The position numbers were made by a program, and so were the translations under genes. From Lineus longissimus (Eukaryota; Nemertea; Pilidiophora; Heteronemertea; Lineidae), in assembly GCF_910592395.1 (NCBI RefSeq), contig NC_088308.1, positions 18,245,501 through 18,309,500 on the forward strand: a stretch of 64,000 bases of DNA, written 5' to 3'. Shown piece by piece: positions 11,101-19,844 of this stretch; position 1 is the stretch's first letter; every line of letters starts with the position of its first letter. The notes beneath the pieces were generated by a model. That model worked only from the letters and a program-made list of their open reading frames with translations. It searched no databases and was not told where the DNA came from.

Positions 11101-14100
11101 GTGTATCTGATAACGAAGAGTCAGGGTTTGCTCATGCACATATCGAGTTATCGATGCAGACTTTAGGCCATTCAACATAAATTACTTGTTTATCATCACC
11201 GCCCGCCCCGACATTTAGGTCCCGTGCCGATTATTTTGATATTCGATATATCAAATATCAAGGTACCGTCCGCTCCAAGTTGTGCCCTCAACTTCCAACT
11301 CAGATTCAAACAACCTACCGCCCTAATTTTACCTGACCCGGTGGCCTGTTGATAATTGATATCCATTTCCCCGTTCTGGACATCACACATGTGGTACAAG
11401 TGATTAGTTAAGACTAAACAAATCCAGAGACGCAGCATGCAGCCAGCCGATGCTGAAAAAATGTCTCAATACCTCAGTACAGGGTGACACCAGTCTCGCT
11501 CAACGGCAATGAATTATTTTCATTCAAAGTGAATTGTCAGCACACAAAAGAATTATTGACTCAGTGAGACTACACTCGGGGAGATTTTGGAACCAATACT
11601 TTCTCAACCTCATACCTGCGTGGGCAAATGCGTATAGGCCTACCAGTTATTTTTATATTGCCGATGAGCCTGGAATCGAGATGAATAAACGCATGTGTTT
11701 TTATTTCTTGCTCAACGCATGAATGTTTGACCAAAGCTCACACACTATGTGGTGTATGAGGAGAATGTTTTCAATGGGCGAGACTTGGGGCCATGCTGCT
11801 TGCTGTCACTTTGCATGCTTGTGTCAGATGTACATGGATTTGTACGGTACATGTAAAATGTCAGGGGAATAAATCATCAGCAGATCATGGTGCTACTTGA
11901 CATGGCTTATACATACATTTGTAATATGTCAGTCCAAAAATTATCAAATATCGAATATCAAAGCCCCTCCCAATGGAATACATTGCCAAGTTCATGACCG
12001 AAAAATATCAAATACCAAATATCAAAGGCCCTCCCCATCAAACATTGGCGCCAAACAAAATATCAAATATCAATATCAAAGGGCCTCCCCTCCAAATATC
12101 GTGAGGTGGAGTGATGATAAACAAGTAATTTATTTTGAATGGCCTTAACTCGGTCTGGCAGCCAGAGAAGAAGGCGGTGGCACAAAAAGGTAAAAGAATT
12201 GACACGAAAATGGAATTGCAACTGACAGTAAAGAATAACACTAATCTCGATGAATGAAATGTACGTTCATCCTTCTCACTTTTCAGGATAAAGGTTACCA
12301 AGATATTTACGTTACCGAATATTTTCGGTCTCCAAATTTTGTGAGTAACACTGTGCTGTTTAAATGAATTGCGTCATTGAAACAAAAATGGTAACAACCT
12401 CTCCCTCATGGCTCGTTCCTGATTTTCAACATAACTACGGCATTTAGCGCCTGCAGCGTCACTGTGGCAGTGGTTAACGAAAACGGTATTTGCTTAATGA
12501 ATACTTTTTACCGAGGATTCAATATCTGAAAAACGAGTCCGTCAACGCCTTTTTTGGAGTTACATTATGACACTTGATGGCAATAACACCAACCAACCAT
12601 TTTTTATATTGATGGCTCTGAGGTATTTCAGCAGCGCACGAGCTGTTGTACAATCTCGAAAATGACCTTGACTGTACTTACTTGTAAACACATTTCTCCC
12701 ATTCTCCGTGAAAAATGTGAATGTTACAAGCGAATGCCACGCCCAGGATAACGACAGGAAATCCTGCAACAAGACGAAGCATCTACAGATCTAAAGGAAT
12801 AAATGGATAATGAGGAACCGAGCGCCGATGGCAAAATAGCCTACGTTTGTTAATTTGAACTTGATTTGTTAATGTTCAGATGCTTTTGAGTACACTGCAC
12901 CAGGGGTTGCAGGTCGGAGTCTATATGCCACGATACCGTCATTCTGGAGGCCGAGTGCCACATCTCAACATTACTGTATCACGCACGATTGGCTTTCGTT
13001 AAGTTTCCCTTGTACATGGTTATGCGGTATGAAGCGCCAATGGGGAGGGTGGCCTTGACGGTTTAAGCAGATTTGAATGGATTATAGTGCAAAGAGCCAC
13101 AGGGCAGGGGTTTCTTCACTTTAATGATTACTTTATTTCAGAAGCTAAGACCCAGTTTTGTTCTTGAGAACTCACCCCAAGCCACAGCTGCAGCCTTCCA
13201 GACGAAGTGTGAAATGTGAGATCCAACGACACGCACCAGTTTGATATACATATTAACACCCTCCACGCCATTCCAGATGAGGGAAGCCAACAGGAAGTAG
13301 AGGCGGAGAATGTTGGCCAGTGCGCAGCCATGGTAGCTGCTGGTAAGGAGCGTGGAGGTCATGAAGACGACGTATAGGAGAAGCAATGACGAACAGAGAT
13401 TTAGTAAGATCATGGTGGCCCTCTCGCGGCGGAGGTGCCTGAAAGGAGAACAGGTCTCGTAACGTGTTCTTGTCGTTGAGAAACGATTGCAGAGGGCGAT
13501 TCATGCCAGCGGAATGCTCTTTCGTTTTATACTATTAACGCTATCTGCTACATCGTAACGCTAAACTAATGCCGATAGGTGTGCAACAATAAATATATAA
13601 ATGGGCATGCACTCATGTCAATTCTTATCATCGAATGTGCGTCAGGGTGAATATCATACCAAAAGCAGATGAAACAGCGTTCATTATCCACGAGAATTTT
13701 GCAAACTTCGTTGGTTGACTTGGTTTGGGAATGCGAAATATGGTAGAGATAATGGAATGGAACTCTTCCCATGACGAATTATTATAAATTCTGAATTAGG
13801 CAGCGTTAACCACCTGCGCGATGCTGAGCGACAGTCAAGCACTAAATTATTGTATCTACTACTCTGACATTAGGCCTACTTACGGGAATATTGTAAAAGT
13901 CAGAATCGTGAGCACCAGACAAATTATTGATATGGATCCCAAAATATACGAGACAATGGCAAGTTCTACCACATGGGGAAATCTCTGAAAAAATATATAA
14001 GGACACAAATTATCTACAGGAAAATAGATCTAATGTGATTATCGAATTCTTTTTAAAAAGAAATTCAGAAAGGGAGAATTTGTTAGGCTTACCCAAAATG

Positions 14101-17100
14101 CATCGTCTGTAATGAACAAAGTCGTCACTCCCTGAAGAAGAGGGAAAAGCAAAGATAAAGCCCCAAACTTCTTACCCAAAACGCCGAGTCTGCTATGAAT
14201 CGTCCGTCTGCCTAAATATAACAAGAAGAAATAGCCAACATGGTATTGGTGGAGGAAGAAGATATATCTGAATTAGTAAGTAGTGTTGATAGAACAAGAA
14301 AAAATGACCAACTGTTTACCTTATCTTCTGCGATCAAGAAAAAATGACCAACTTGGTAAACATGCTATTAGTGGAAACAGGAAAATTACCCCAACAATTA
14401 TTTGCTGCAAAATCTGATATGAGTGTGTTAAAAAACTCATTTCAGATTTTGCCAGTGTGTGTGTGTGTGGGGGGGGGGGGGAGGCCGGGTGGCGAGAAGA
14501 CGAAAAACTTAGTGTAAAAAATATAAACTTACCACTCCACCCGTCGTCGCATAGAAGTCACACCGACACCGAACCGTTTGGGATGAATCGCCTAGCAGGG
14601 TGCATGTGTGGTTTGTACTCCACAGCAACGACACTTGCCGACCTGACAAAGACCAAAAACTATATTTTTCAAAATGATGCTTCCTTTCCTATTTCTACTT
14701 CATCTATCAAACTTGCAACGGACCTAGGCACTGGACTGGTTGTGAAATATTCCACTTTCATCCTCCTCGCGCAAAACAAGAACTCTTTTTTTATGACGTC
14801 GTTCCGTCCCTGTTGGAATTTACCGCCATTTCCTCTGAATGGCCTTGAATAGGCCATTGCATTGTCATAAGACTTTTTGGGTTTCTTGACACACGACGGT
14901 TTGCGACATGGTTAAAATAATTCATTGAAACAATTTGGCTGAATCTGTTTTGTTTTAAACGACTTATGGCACTGCCTTCAAACGTTATTACTACGAATCC
15001 GTGGCCGTAATGAATACGGATTAGCCGCTTTCGAGAGTTCAGGGAATATACATGTAGAAGTGAATATGATATGATACACTTTACCTTTAACGACCATATT
15101 TGCACCGTCCGAGCAAAATCTGTCCTTGATGACAGATGCATCTTCCTGTTAGAAAATGAAATTTCGCTTTACTAAACCTGCATGTAGATTGAGTAGACAA
15201 CATATAGCGTGCGGTTCATATGTCCAATATCTCCACGTACCGGTCTTTCATTAGAGCCTAGTAAGGTATCGTTTCGTTCAATCATGGTTAAACATCTTTT
15301 TCTGAAGTTATAATTTTTAGGCCAAAACTTACCATCTTAGCGCTGAACTCCACAATGATAGCCTCTGGACCAGAAAATGCCTTTCTGGAACCATCATGCA
15401 TATGAACAGTTTCAGTTATGGTCATATAAAGTGGAGTATCCGGGCACAAGATGCCCAGACTCGTCTCATTAGCTCTCAAAACGAACTCAACAATCCTGCA
15501 AGGAAAGAAACACTTTTTAATTTCCTGCAATGGCCAATATCAAGTATGGATTAATATATACTTGCCAATTTTGATTCATGAGTTGTAGAATCGCATATTT
15601 AATGTTTAAAGGGCGGGGGGGGGGGGGTTACTGCTGCACCGGAATCAATTCCACAACTTACTTTTTATAGTACCCGCTTGCCTGGAAAACCACATCTGAA
15701 TCTGCCACGAGTATCACTTCGGCGACCTCTAGAAGTTTCAAGGTCGTACACGGGTCAAGGTCGATCTCCTTGGTTTTTTCTGTTGTTTGCGACACGGTTC
15801 TCATGGCGCGAACCGTGACGTCATACTTCATTTTCACAAGAAGTGTCCACAGACGGTCGACAGCATTGGTTAGGGTTGTGTTAGTGGTATTCATTGTCTG
15901 GAAGACAATTAGAATTGATATGATATGCATGTAGATGGATTTCGTCCGAGGTTTTTTCGAAGAAAATATCACCCAAGGCTTGCCCTACTTAGACTCCCTG
16001 GGCGTCATCCTAGTTTGGTCTCCTTATGGTGAGGGTGAGGAACGAGGCCGGTCCACTGCGTCCGGGGTGTAGCCCAACTATAGGTCGTGACATGTTTAGC
16101 CTTCTCTCCAAATTGTAAATGGAGTGTACAGAATTACTCTTAGAGGTGAAAAATTGCCCCATCCTTCTTCCATTGGTTATTAAGTGGTCCCCATTCTCAT
16201 AACATGCAATTTCAGCGAGTGATCCATTTGTCGACTGAAGTAGGATCTCGCCCGACAATAACTTACCAAATATCCAGCTAAAACGTCCAATTGTTGACCG
16301 AAGTAAGACATCGGACATTTTTTTATTGCTGTTGAGATCAATGTACTCCATGATGCCTTCTTGTTTTTGATATTGCACGTGATATTAGTTTCGGAGGTAT
16401 TGTCATAGGGGCAGGTTAGATGTACGACCTGACCAATGGAAGCATCGGGGCAGTCAAATTGCCCCCTATCGGGATCATTGATTGATTGACCCAGGCAGAT
16501 ATCTGAAAGGTAAAATTAATCGAATAGCGGTGCCTCCATCTGTATATCCGTGTTACAACCAAGAGCATTCGTTTTACCTCAGCGATGTGACACTGTCATA
16601 TCCTGCTTATTTACGCTGTCTGTTTACTCTGATTGTTGTTTCCATGAAAATGACACACGCCACCAGAGAAAACCTCTCGTTTTTTAAAAGATTAGCGATG
16701 ATTGAAACACTACATAAACTTTGTATTATTCTCATCATGATAAACCAAGTGGACAACCTAAATTATAACGCGCAGCGATCGGGAAACAGTATACGCGCAC
16801 CAATTGTACACAAATACATGTATACAACTGGCGACGCGCGCATGTATCATGACATTTGGCTACGCCTGTCGTTAGAAATAGGAACTAGATATAGTTGGGC
16901 CCACAGTAAATGTATGCGAACGAACGGCGTGCCCCCCTTTAAATGTCCTAATTCAAAATTGAAAGGCGTATAGTGCGTTCTTCTAAATCCGGTAAGTTCT
17001 ATTTATCGGATCGGATTCACAACCGCCTGGAAGCAGCCGACTGATAGAATAACCGGATCTATACATAGCAGAAAACGAACCCCGCCTATTGATCAGTATT

Positions 17101-17469
17101 GAGACGGGCATGATAATGACAATCTTATCTCTTTTTGGCTCAAATTACTGCCGATTTGTCTCACAAAATTACCTCTTGTGTTAAAACTAACCAAATCAAA
17201 ATATCTTGATATCATTCTTTTTCTCAAGAACTATTTTCCATCAACTGGTACGAGTACTTTTAGTCTAAATTTGAAAGGACCACGAGTTGGAGGCTTCTGT
17301 ATTTACCTTTTCTACATTCCCTTGGCATATAGTCCGCATACTGAGATTCCAGCTCCTTCACTTCCCTCCGTGTCTCAGCCGTTAGATTCGTCTCAGAAAC
17401 TCTGTAATCAGCGGCGTAAGCACTGAGCAGAAGCAACAGTTGGGCTGTTATCACCTGTGATGCTCTCAT
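4913..17469 (-). CDS. Adhesion G-protein-coupled receptor (class B2), 12 exons, 657 aa
   Basis: Twelve exons, listed separately, join with matching phase at all eleven junctions to give 1974 coding bases. Order in the protein: signal peptide (about 1-20), cysteine-rich HRM-like segment (about 55-133), GAIN-like region (134-286), GPS (about 287-325), TM1 (about 328-355), ICL1 with LRRERATMILLN and TM2-TM3 (357-444), TM4 and the ECL2 cysteine (445-471), TM5 (472-515), TM6 (516-563), TM7 and a C-tail of about 65 residues (564-657). Family hallmarks are WNGVEGVNMY in TM3, a GVPW motif in TM6 and TNLQGTFIFIF in TM7. Adhesion GPCRs sit in the plasma membrane and couple extracellular contact to G proteins through a tethered agonist just after the GPS. 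Here the GPS cleavage triad is replaced, so self-cleavage is unlikely. The ectodomain is very short for the family, with no lectin, EGF or cadherin repeats. Subfamily and ligand are not recognised. Extra or alternative exons cannot be excluded. Confidence 0.9.
5451..5593 (-). CDS. aGPCR exon 11: TM6
   Basis: Acceptor CTTCCAG, donor GTACAG. It reads NRRALKVQLVGAVAMLTLLG and then VPWIFSCLGLVDVSAESSLG. The LLGVPWIF segment is the class B2 TM6 signature. Phase 1 in, phase 0 out. It lies about 3.4 kb from exon 10; the intervening intron carries the nested PAN/FG-GAP gene. Confidence 0.92.
6165..6342 (+). pseudogene. Truncated 5' copy of the nested PAN/FG-GAP gene
   Basis: The stretch from about 6165 to 6235 matches 6613-6693 (shared runs include TCTCAAATCGCCCTT and a diverged TTAAGG-TCGATGC-CTC block), which is the region encoding the signal peptide. 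In the matching frame this copy gives PFVCFILFKVDAL, corresponding to LQLFLLLRLDAL in the intact gene. Similarity stops after the signal peptide and the frame closes at 6340-6342. It looks like a partial tandem duplication rather than a working gene. Confidence 0.5.
6629..7897 (+). CDS. Secreted PAN/apple plus FG-GAP (VCBS-type) repeat protein, intronless
   Basis: An uninterrupted frame of about 422 residues. The ATG at 6629 (or the one at 6641) is preferred over an in-frame ATG at 6518 because it begins MSRWMFSQIALQLFLLLRLD, a signal peptide; the 37 upstream residues are not hydrophobic. Residues about 25-115 hold a PAN/apple-like cysteine pattern (DCIGLCISDSRCSAFSF, then CLLC and FC). The rest carries about six FG-GAP/VCBS-like calcium-loop repeats: LADINNDTMTDLICH, IGDFDKNGISDVMCDD, TGEFND, LNNDTFSDLVCH, TGHFNDDGIRDFVCV and FGEFSTPGKSDLLCH. 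Cysteines recur at the repeat ends. It is probably an extracellular adhesion or recognition protein. It sits antisense inside the receptor's TM5-TM6 intron. Lack of introns suggests origin by retroposition, or simple intron loss. Confidence 0.8.
   Translation: MSRWMFSQIALQLFLLLRLDALKVTYDFELKYDVQLTEGQTGKTVKSRSLVDCIGLCISDSRCSAFSFLRDKNCLLCVERIKTITKNSQGAISGKRPSVTRFCAPTTGGKLLLADINNDTMTDLICHNATAGTLQFAESRGSYFEITGELPYTFCPTSHKAALRIGDFDKNGISDVMCDDDTLQRKYFTFLDRVDSSVDSKQRVKETWTWSVKWCSLVTGEFNDVGTFWSNGKQQILCQNDISGEVWITNIDKAPVLVPGSSWRYCLKNDPGHQGLLFIVLLNNDTFSDLVCHWTKTTSPDPFTKIVVRPGSARGTIGDAVVVLDTTKTCPFGSFLSTGHFNDDGIRDFVCVTGKRSDRKLKVFLAKDGKLKFTGLDYERDFVLCAEDSTIYFGEFSTPGKSDLLCHQKDGSLDIQNVVNNH
7898..8100 (+). 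other. Predicted 3' UTR of the PAN/FG-GAP gene
   Basis: AATAAA at 8094-8099 lies about 195 bp after the TGA at 7895-7897 on the coding strand and is the natural polyadenylation signal for the nested gene. Confidence 0.5.
8125..8600. repeat. Diverged interspersed repeat, two partial copies
   Basis: AACTCCCGACTTC occurs at about 8133 and 8357, each followed by related AT-rich text with GTTGAAAATT and CAAAATTT-like words. A short CTAGCTGCGCTAGCTGCGCTAG run lies between them at about 8310-8333. This resembles a decayed dispersed repeat. The family is not recognised. Confidence 0.35.
8965..8996. other. Perfect 11-bp hairpin just downstream of the TM5 exon
   Basis: CTTGGAGTAAT at 8965-8975 is the exact reverse complement of ATTACTCCAAG at 8986-8996, with a 10-base loop. 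It lies about 40 bp into the intron following aGPCR exon 10 (minus strand). The role is unknown. Confidence 0.6.
9038..9168 (-). CDS. aGPCR exon 10: TM5
   Basis: Acceptor TACTTTCCAG, donor GTAAGA. It reads CRLQRVTMMFVALLPMCIII and then LTNLVVFSMVLKILAQRS, with the class B2 proline and asparagine pattern of TM5. Phase 2 in, phase 1 out. Decayed copies of this exon lie just upstream in the same intron. Confidence 0.9.
9208..9318 (-). pseudogene. Decayed copy of the aGPCR TM5 exon (copy 2)
   Basis: The plus-strand words GAAGATGACC, GATGATTACACATATTGGTA and GCGCCATGCACGCCATGGCGAC align along their length with the TM5 exon text at 9080-9152 (GAAGACGACC, GATGATGATGCACATTGGTA, GTGCCACGAACATCATAGTGAC). 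The reading frame is not maintained and no splice acceptor matches the intact exon. Confidence 0.5.
9344..9382 (-). pseudogene. Decayed TM5-exon copy, part left of the transposon
   Basis: AGGATGATTACAGTCACATT and TGTAACAGAGTCACTAAC correspond to AGGATGATGATGCACATT and GGTAACAGTGCCACGAAC in the intact exon. The remainder of this copy lies beyond the transposon at 10401-10428. Confidence 0.5.
9383..10391. mobile_element. 1.0 kb non-autonomous TIR transposon with 9-bp target duplication
   Basis: GTCACTAAC is present on both sides (9374-9382 and 10392-10400). The element starts GGTAGTTGATAAAG and ends CTTTATCAACTACC. The inverted repeats are about 58 bp (9383-9440 and 10334-10391) with few mismatches and contain an internally repeated ACCTTGGAA word. 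A 9-bp duplication with long inverted repeats is typical of Mutator-like elements, though 8-9 bp duplications occur in other superfamilies too. There is no transposase. A 105-residue minus-strand frame starting in the right repeat (10069-10386) shows no domain. The insertion splits a decayed TM5-exon copy, so it is younger than that duplication. Confidence 0.8.
9639..9705 (+). promoter_or_regulatory. Promoter-like cluster: CArG box, CCAAT, TATA
   Basis: CCAAATATGG (9639-9648) fits the serum-response-factor CArG consensus, CCAAT is at 9682-9686 and TATAAATA at 9698-9705, all in plausible order on the plus strand. The cluster is inside the transposon and no coding frame follows it within 600 bp. 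It may be an element promoter, or chance. Confidence 0.3.
10401..10428 (-). pseudogene. Decayed TM5-exon copy, part right of the transposon
   Basis: GCGATCGCTGAAGACGACAA followed by CGATCTGG corresponds to CCGCTGAAGACGACATCTGG at the acceptor end of the intact TM5 exon. Together with 9344-9382 it restores one interrupted copy once the transposon and one target duplication are set aside. Confidence 0.5.
10441..10553 (-). pseudogene. Decayed copy of the aGPCR TM5 exon (copy 3)
   Basis: The plus-strand words GAGTTGGTGAAGATGACGAT, AAAAGCGCCATGAATGTAAT and GGCGACCGCTCGAGACAACA parallel the intact exon. On the minus strand a short peptide AITFMALLPL matches VTMMFVALLPM, but an extra base shifts the frame immediately afterwards. 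The acceptor AG is changed (TCCAAAT in place of TCCAGAT). This copy cannot act as a TM5 exon. Confidence 0.55.
10565..10640 (-). pseudogene. Truncated TM5-exon copy (copy 4)
   Basis: TTTAGGCAACGCTTTACGAG, then GATGACGAATTTGGTGAACATGA, repeats the start of copy 3 (TAGGCAACGCTTTGCGGG) and its donor-side half. Similarity stops near 10640. Confidence 0.4.
10641..12681. other. aGPCR TM4-TM5 intron, remainder
   Basis: No receptor exon is needed or seen here, since exon 9 joins exon 10 in phase. A minus-strand frame at 11196-11438 begins with a hydrophobic stretch (MLRLWICLVL) and passes a possible GTAAAA donor, but shows no domain. Short ATATCAAATATCAAAG words appear at 11245-11265 and again at 11940-12110. 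Confidence 0.4.
11935..12112. repeat. Short tandem repeat with ATATCAAA core, about 3 copies
   Basis: Three units near 11940, 12005 and 12060 each contain AATATCAAA(G)GCCCCTCCC-like text (CAAAGCCCCTCCC, CAAAGGCCCTCCCC, CAAAGGGCCTCCCC). The period is about 60 bp. A related word is present at 11250. Confidence 0.55.
12682..12763 (-). CDS. aGPCR exon 9: TM4 and ECL2 cysteine
   Basis: An 82-base exon (acceptor GTTGCAG, donor GTAAGT) reading GFPVVILGVAFACNIHIF, then HGEWEKCVY. The cysteine is the expected partner of the TM3 cysteine. Phase 1 in and phase 2 out match both neighbours. Confidence 0.87.
13176..13438 (-). CDS. aGPCR exon 8: ICL1, TM2, ECL1, TM3
   Basis: Acceptor TCTCCTTTCAG, donor GTGAGT. 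ICL1 and TM2 read LRRERATMILLNLCSSLLLL; the conserved TM3 cysteine follows in YHGCALANILRLYFLL, then IWNGVEGVNMYIKLV. These are strong class B2 signatures. The exon ends in the middle of the TM4-proximal glycine codon (TGG G). Confidence 0.93.
13884..13984 (-). CDS. aGPCR exon 7: TM1
   Basis: Acceptor ATTTTTTCAG, donor GTAAGT; phase 0 in, phase 2 out. It reads RFPHVVELAIVSYILGSISI and continues as a hydrophobic helix ending TIFP, continuous with LRRERAT in the next exon. Confidence 0.9.
14457..14482. repeat. GT microsatellite running into a G tract
   Basis: A GTGTGTGTGTG run is followed directly by about a dozen G. It lies in the aGPCR intron between exons 6 and 7. Confidence 0.8.
14533..14642 (-). 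CDS. aGPCR exon 6: degenerate GPS motif
   Basis: Acceptor CTTTGTCAG, donor GTAAGT, phase 1 in and phase 0 out. It contains LLWSTNHTCTLLG and then TVRCRCDFYATTGGV. This matches the GPS core W...GC...TVxCxCxHLTxFxVL, but the His-Leu-Ser/Thr cleavage triad is replaced by Phe-Tyr-Ala. Autoproteolysis in the family needs the His general base and the Ser/Thr nucleophile, so this receptor is predicted to stay uncleaved. Confidence 0.87.
15085..15145 (-). CDS. aGPCR exon 5: start of the GPS-proximal segment
   Basis: A 61-base exon between TTTTCTAACAG and GTAAAG. It reads EDASVIKDRFCSDGANMVVK and leaves phase 1. The cysteine is placed where the first GPS cysteine normally lies. The small size makes it easy to miss, but phase and content fit both neighbours. 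Confidence 0.8.
15333..15495 (-). CDS. aGPCR exon 4: GAIN subdomain
   Basis: Acceptor TTCCTTGCAG, one base completing the previous codon (AA plus G, Lys), then IVEFVLRANETSLGILCPDT and a beta-strand-rich stretch ending EFSAKM before GTAAGT, phase 0. Contains an N-E-T glycosylation site. Confidence 0.85.
15662..15897 (-). CDS. aGPCR exon 3: GAIN subdomain
   Basis: The acceptor GTCTTCCAG is followed by ACAATG, phase 0; the donor is GTAAGT, leaving phase 2. The peptide begins TMNTTNTTLTNAVDRLWTLL and continues as a mixed helical segment with one cysteine (DPCTTLKLL), as expected for the helical part of a GAIN domain. Several N-glycosylation sequons lie at its start. Confidence 0.85.
16267..16502 (-). 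CDS. aGPCR exon 2: cysteine-rich, HRM-like segment
   Basis: The exon runs from acceptor CCTTTCAG to donor GTAAGT, entering at phase 1 and leaving at phase 0. The peptide contains FDCPDASIGQVVHLTCPYDN, then N-glycosylation sites NTS and NIT, then a CN...W...KKCP arrangement. The CP-G-CP-C-W-C order resembles the hormone-receptor motif that often precedes GAIN domains, but this is a pattern match only. A divergent CCP-like fold is an alternative. Confidence 0.8.
17307..17469 (-). CDS. aGPCR exon 1: start codon and signal peptide
   Basis: The ATG at 17467-17469 opens MRASQVITAQLLLLLSAYAA, a clean signal peptide with a small-residue cleavage site. The exon ends AGAAAAG followed by GTAAAT, leaving phase 1. 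CAACTTCCAG lies directly before the A that precedes the ATG, a plausible splice acceptor, so the 5' UTR may begin in an upstream non-coding exon. Confidence 0.85.
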
Positions 17470-19844
17470 TCTGGAAGTTGACGGGAAAAGGAACCCTAAA
17501 AAACATTATCGGGATATGACTTTTCCTATTCTAATAAGTTTTAGACCCTCGCATATCAAAACGAGTTTGGGTTGGCCTGCATTGGTTTGTAAATCCCTAT
17601 CGCACTCCAGTCGTCAAAGAATTTCGAATACTGAACTAAAAATTTCCAATTGTGTTAATGGGAACTGAATACAAATTTCAACAACAAATGCCGTTGTAGA
17701 CTGATATGCAAGATACACAATATTATTAGTGCCAAGTTTTGACGAATTTGCATGCACAATGGCTGCACTATGACATTGTTTATTTGTATTCAGATGTGCC
17801 AGAACAATACAATTCTGTTAAAAATCGGTAAGCTTATATTGGTCCTGTCATCTATTTTGACAAATCTATCATCAGGTACAAGATAAACAGCCCGAAATGT
17901 ATGGTATTGTTTGCATCTCCATTCCAGACGTCAAAATTATTTGAACTGGAGTATTTAAACAAGCATTTATGCGGAATAGGAAATAAATTGCTGCTGGCTG
18001 TGATGATCAACACTTCGTAGACCCAGCTGACAGCCTCAAACATTCCTCTTCACACCATGTGTGGTCTCAGTTGTTTTCCAGACGATTCCCGAGCATTATC
18101 AATGGGTTGCGCAGGGCAGGGATGATCTAGAATATAATGAAGGCCGTGGTTTCGAACAGGTGAAGCAGTCTAAAGCCCCCCCCCCCCCCCGAATGTCATC
18201 TCCCATTGTATAGTGACGGAATTAGATATCTCGGAGATTAAAAGCGCATGATGGAAACCAATGTTGGTGTAACCTCTGTCAGCGTTTCCCATATTTCAGT
18301 GTTTCCCAAACTGTTCCCTGTTCACGGGTAAGGTGACCTAGAACCGAACAACCAAACGGACCCTGGCCAAGGCTCTCACACAACAACACTCACTACCCCT
18401 GTCCCCGCGGCACACTACCATATATTGCCCCGTCGGACATTTAAAAGCATTTGAACGGAATGTAACCTTCCTGGAATTTACGAGCGATGTCCAAAACCGA
18501 TGCTGGCGAAAATCATTATCAGCGACACGACATGTGACGGCGCAAAGTAAAGAGAGGGCACACTATTGTCCTGACCACACATAGCATCGGTCCATTTAAA
18601 ACAATAACACCCGTATCACCACACCATCATTCGGGAAGTAAGAAGCCCAAAAGGGTTGCCACTAAAGGGATAGAAGTAACTCGCAAAGAATTCGAGAACG
18701 ACAAGAATTCGACTTGATCACAATTTAATTACCTTTATATACGCTTATCCGAATACGGCAATACTGCTGCGTGGTTCTCCGTAGCTTGCAGTCCGTCGCT
18801 TTCTGTCAACTACATCAGAGCAAGCAGCTGTGGTCATAAATCGGTAAACAAACATATGATACCCCGGTGAATTATTAACCGTTTGTAAGATATTATGTTC
18901 GCCTGTCAAGAACACCGCTTATTGCTAAATGCTTTATTAGTGACTTGAAGATAGGAGACTTTTAAGTGACCAATGGCCATGGCCAAGCAATCAAAATGAT
19001 GGCGACATTGTAGCAATAAAGTAAGGTATTTAACCAAAAGCGAACCCGGTGAAATGACGTAAGATACAGTAGTTCTTCAGCCATATCCTTTCTCGAAGTA
19101 CTGAAGGATGCCGAGTTTAACTGGGGGTTTGCCTGACCAATCACACGATAATACAGACATCGCAAATGATGCATTTAGTACTAGCCTCGTTTCCCGAGCG
19201 AAAGATCCAAAAAATCTTTTAGTCCGCGGTTGCTGCGGGAAGAGGCTTGTCAAGAAATAAAGCCAATAAAGATTTAAACGCCAGCGCACCTGAAAACACT
19301 CTTCAAATAGAGGTACAGGTGGTTGATTTCTACCGATGACGCCTTAAACCTACTGGAACAATGTTTGCATCACAAGTCAAAGAACTTTGTATCACTTACT
19401 TTCCAAGAATGTTACGATATTAACAAATTATGGGTGTCAATAGGCCCAGCAAACATTACACTCCGGACGCAGTGGACTACCATTCGTTATGGGATGACTA
19501 AAGATTGTCCCAACAACTTAATCAAACATGTGCCCGGGATGAGATAGCCTTATCTTGTCTCAGACTAATAATCTGATGGAGCTCGTGAAACAGACATGTG
19601 TTTTGATAGACCCTGTCCTGATATTGTGCGCCCGGGTTCATTTGCATCCACTGCTTCCAAATATCAAAATTACTCGCTCGGTGACCGTCCCATGCAGAAA
19701 CATGTGGGAAGGTATGTCTCGTAGACATCTAAATGAAACGACTAAGAGCCGTTGTGCTCACCGTATCGATATGATAGACAATTCATGCTGCTTAAAAAAC
19801 GTGCTATATATAATACATGTTTATACAACAAAATCGCACTTGAT
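17470..19844. other. Upstream region of the aGPCR, no gene recognised
   Basis: This should contain the receptor promoter and perhaps a non-coding first exon. No TATA box or start site can be chosen with confidence. A C homopolymer of about 12 is at 18178-18190. Short frames (for example 17852-18043 minus) show no domains. Confidence 0.35.

Noticed and set aside
16010-16378. 122-residue minus-strand frame overlapping aGPCR exon 2
   Set aside because: It is in a different frame from the one that joins exons 1 and 3 in phase. The cysteine-rich glycosylated frame is the credible one.
16482-16973. 163-residue plus-strand frame upstream of aGPCR exon 2
   Set aside because: It overlaps the receptor exon 2 start on the other strand, has no domain, and its composition matches intron background.
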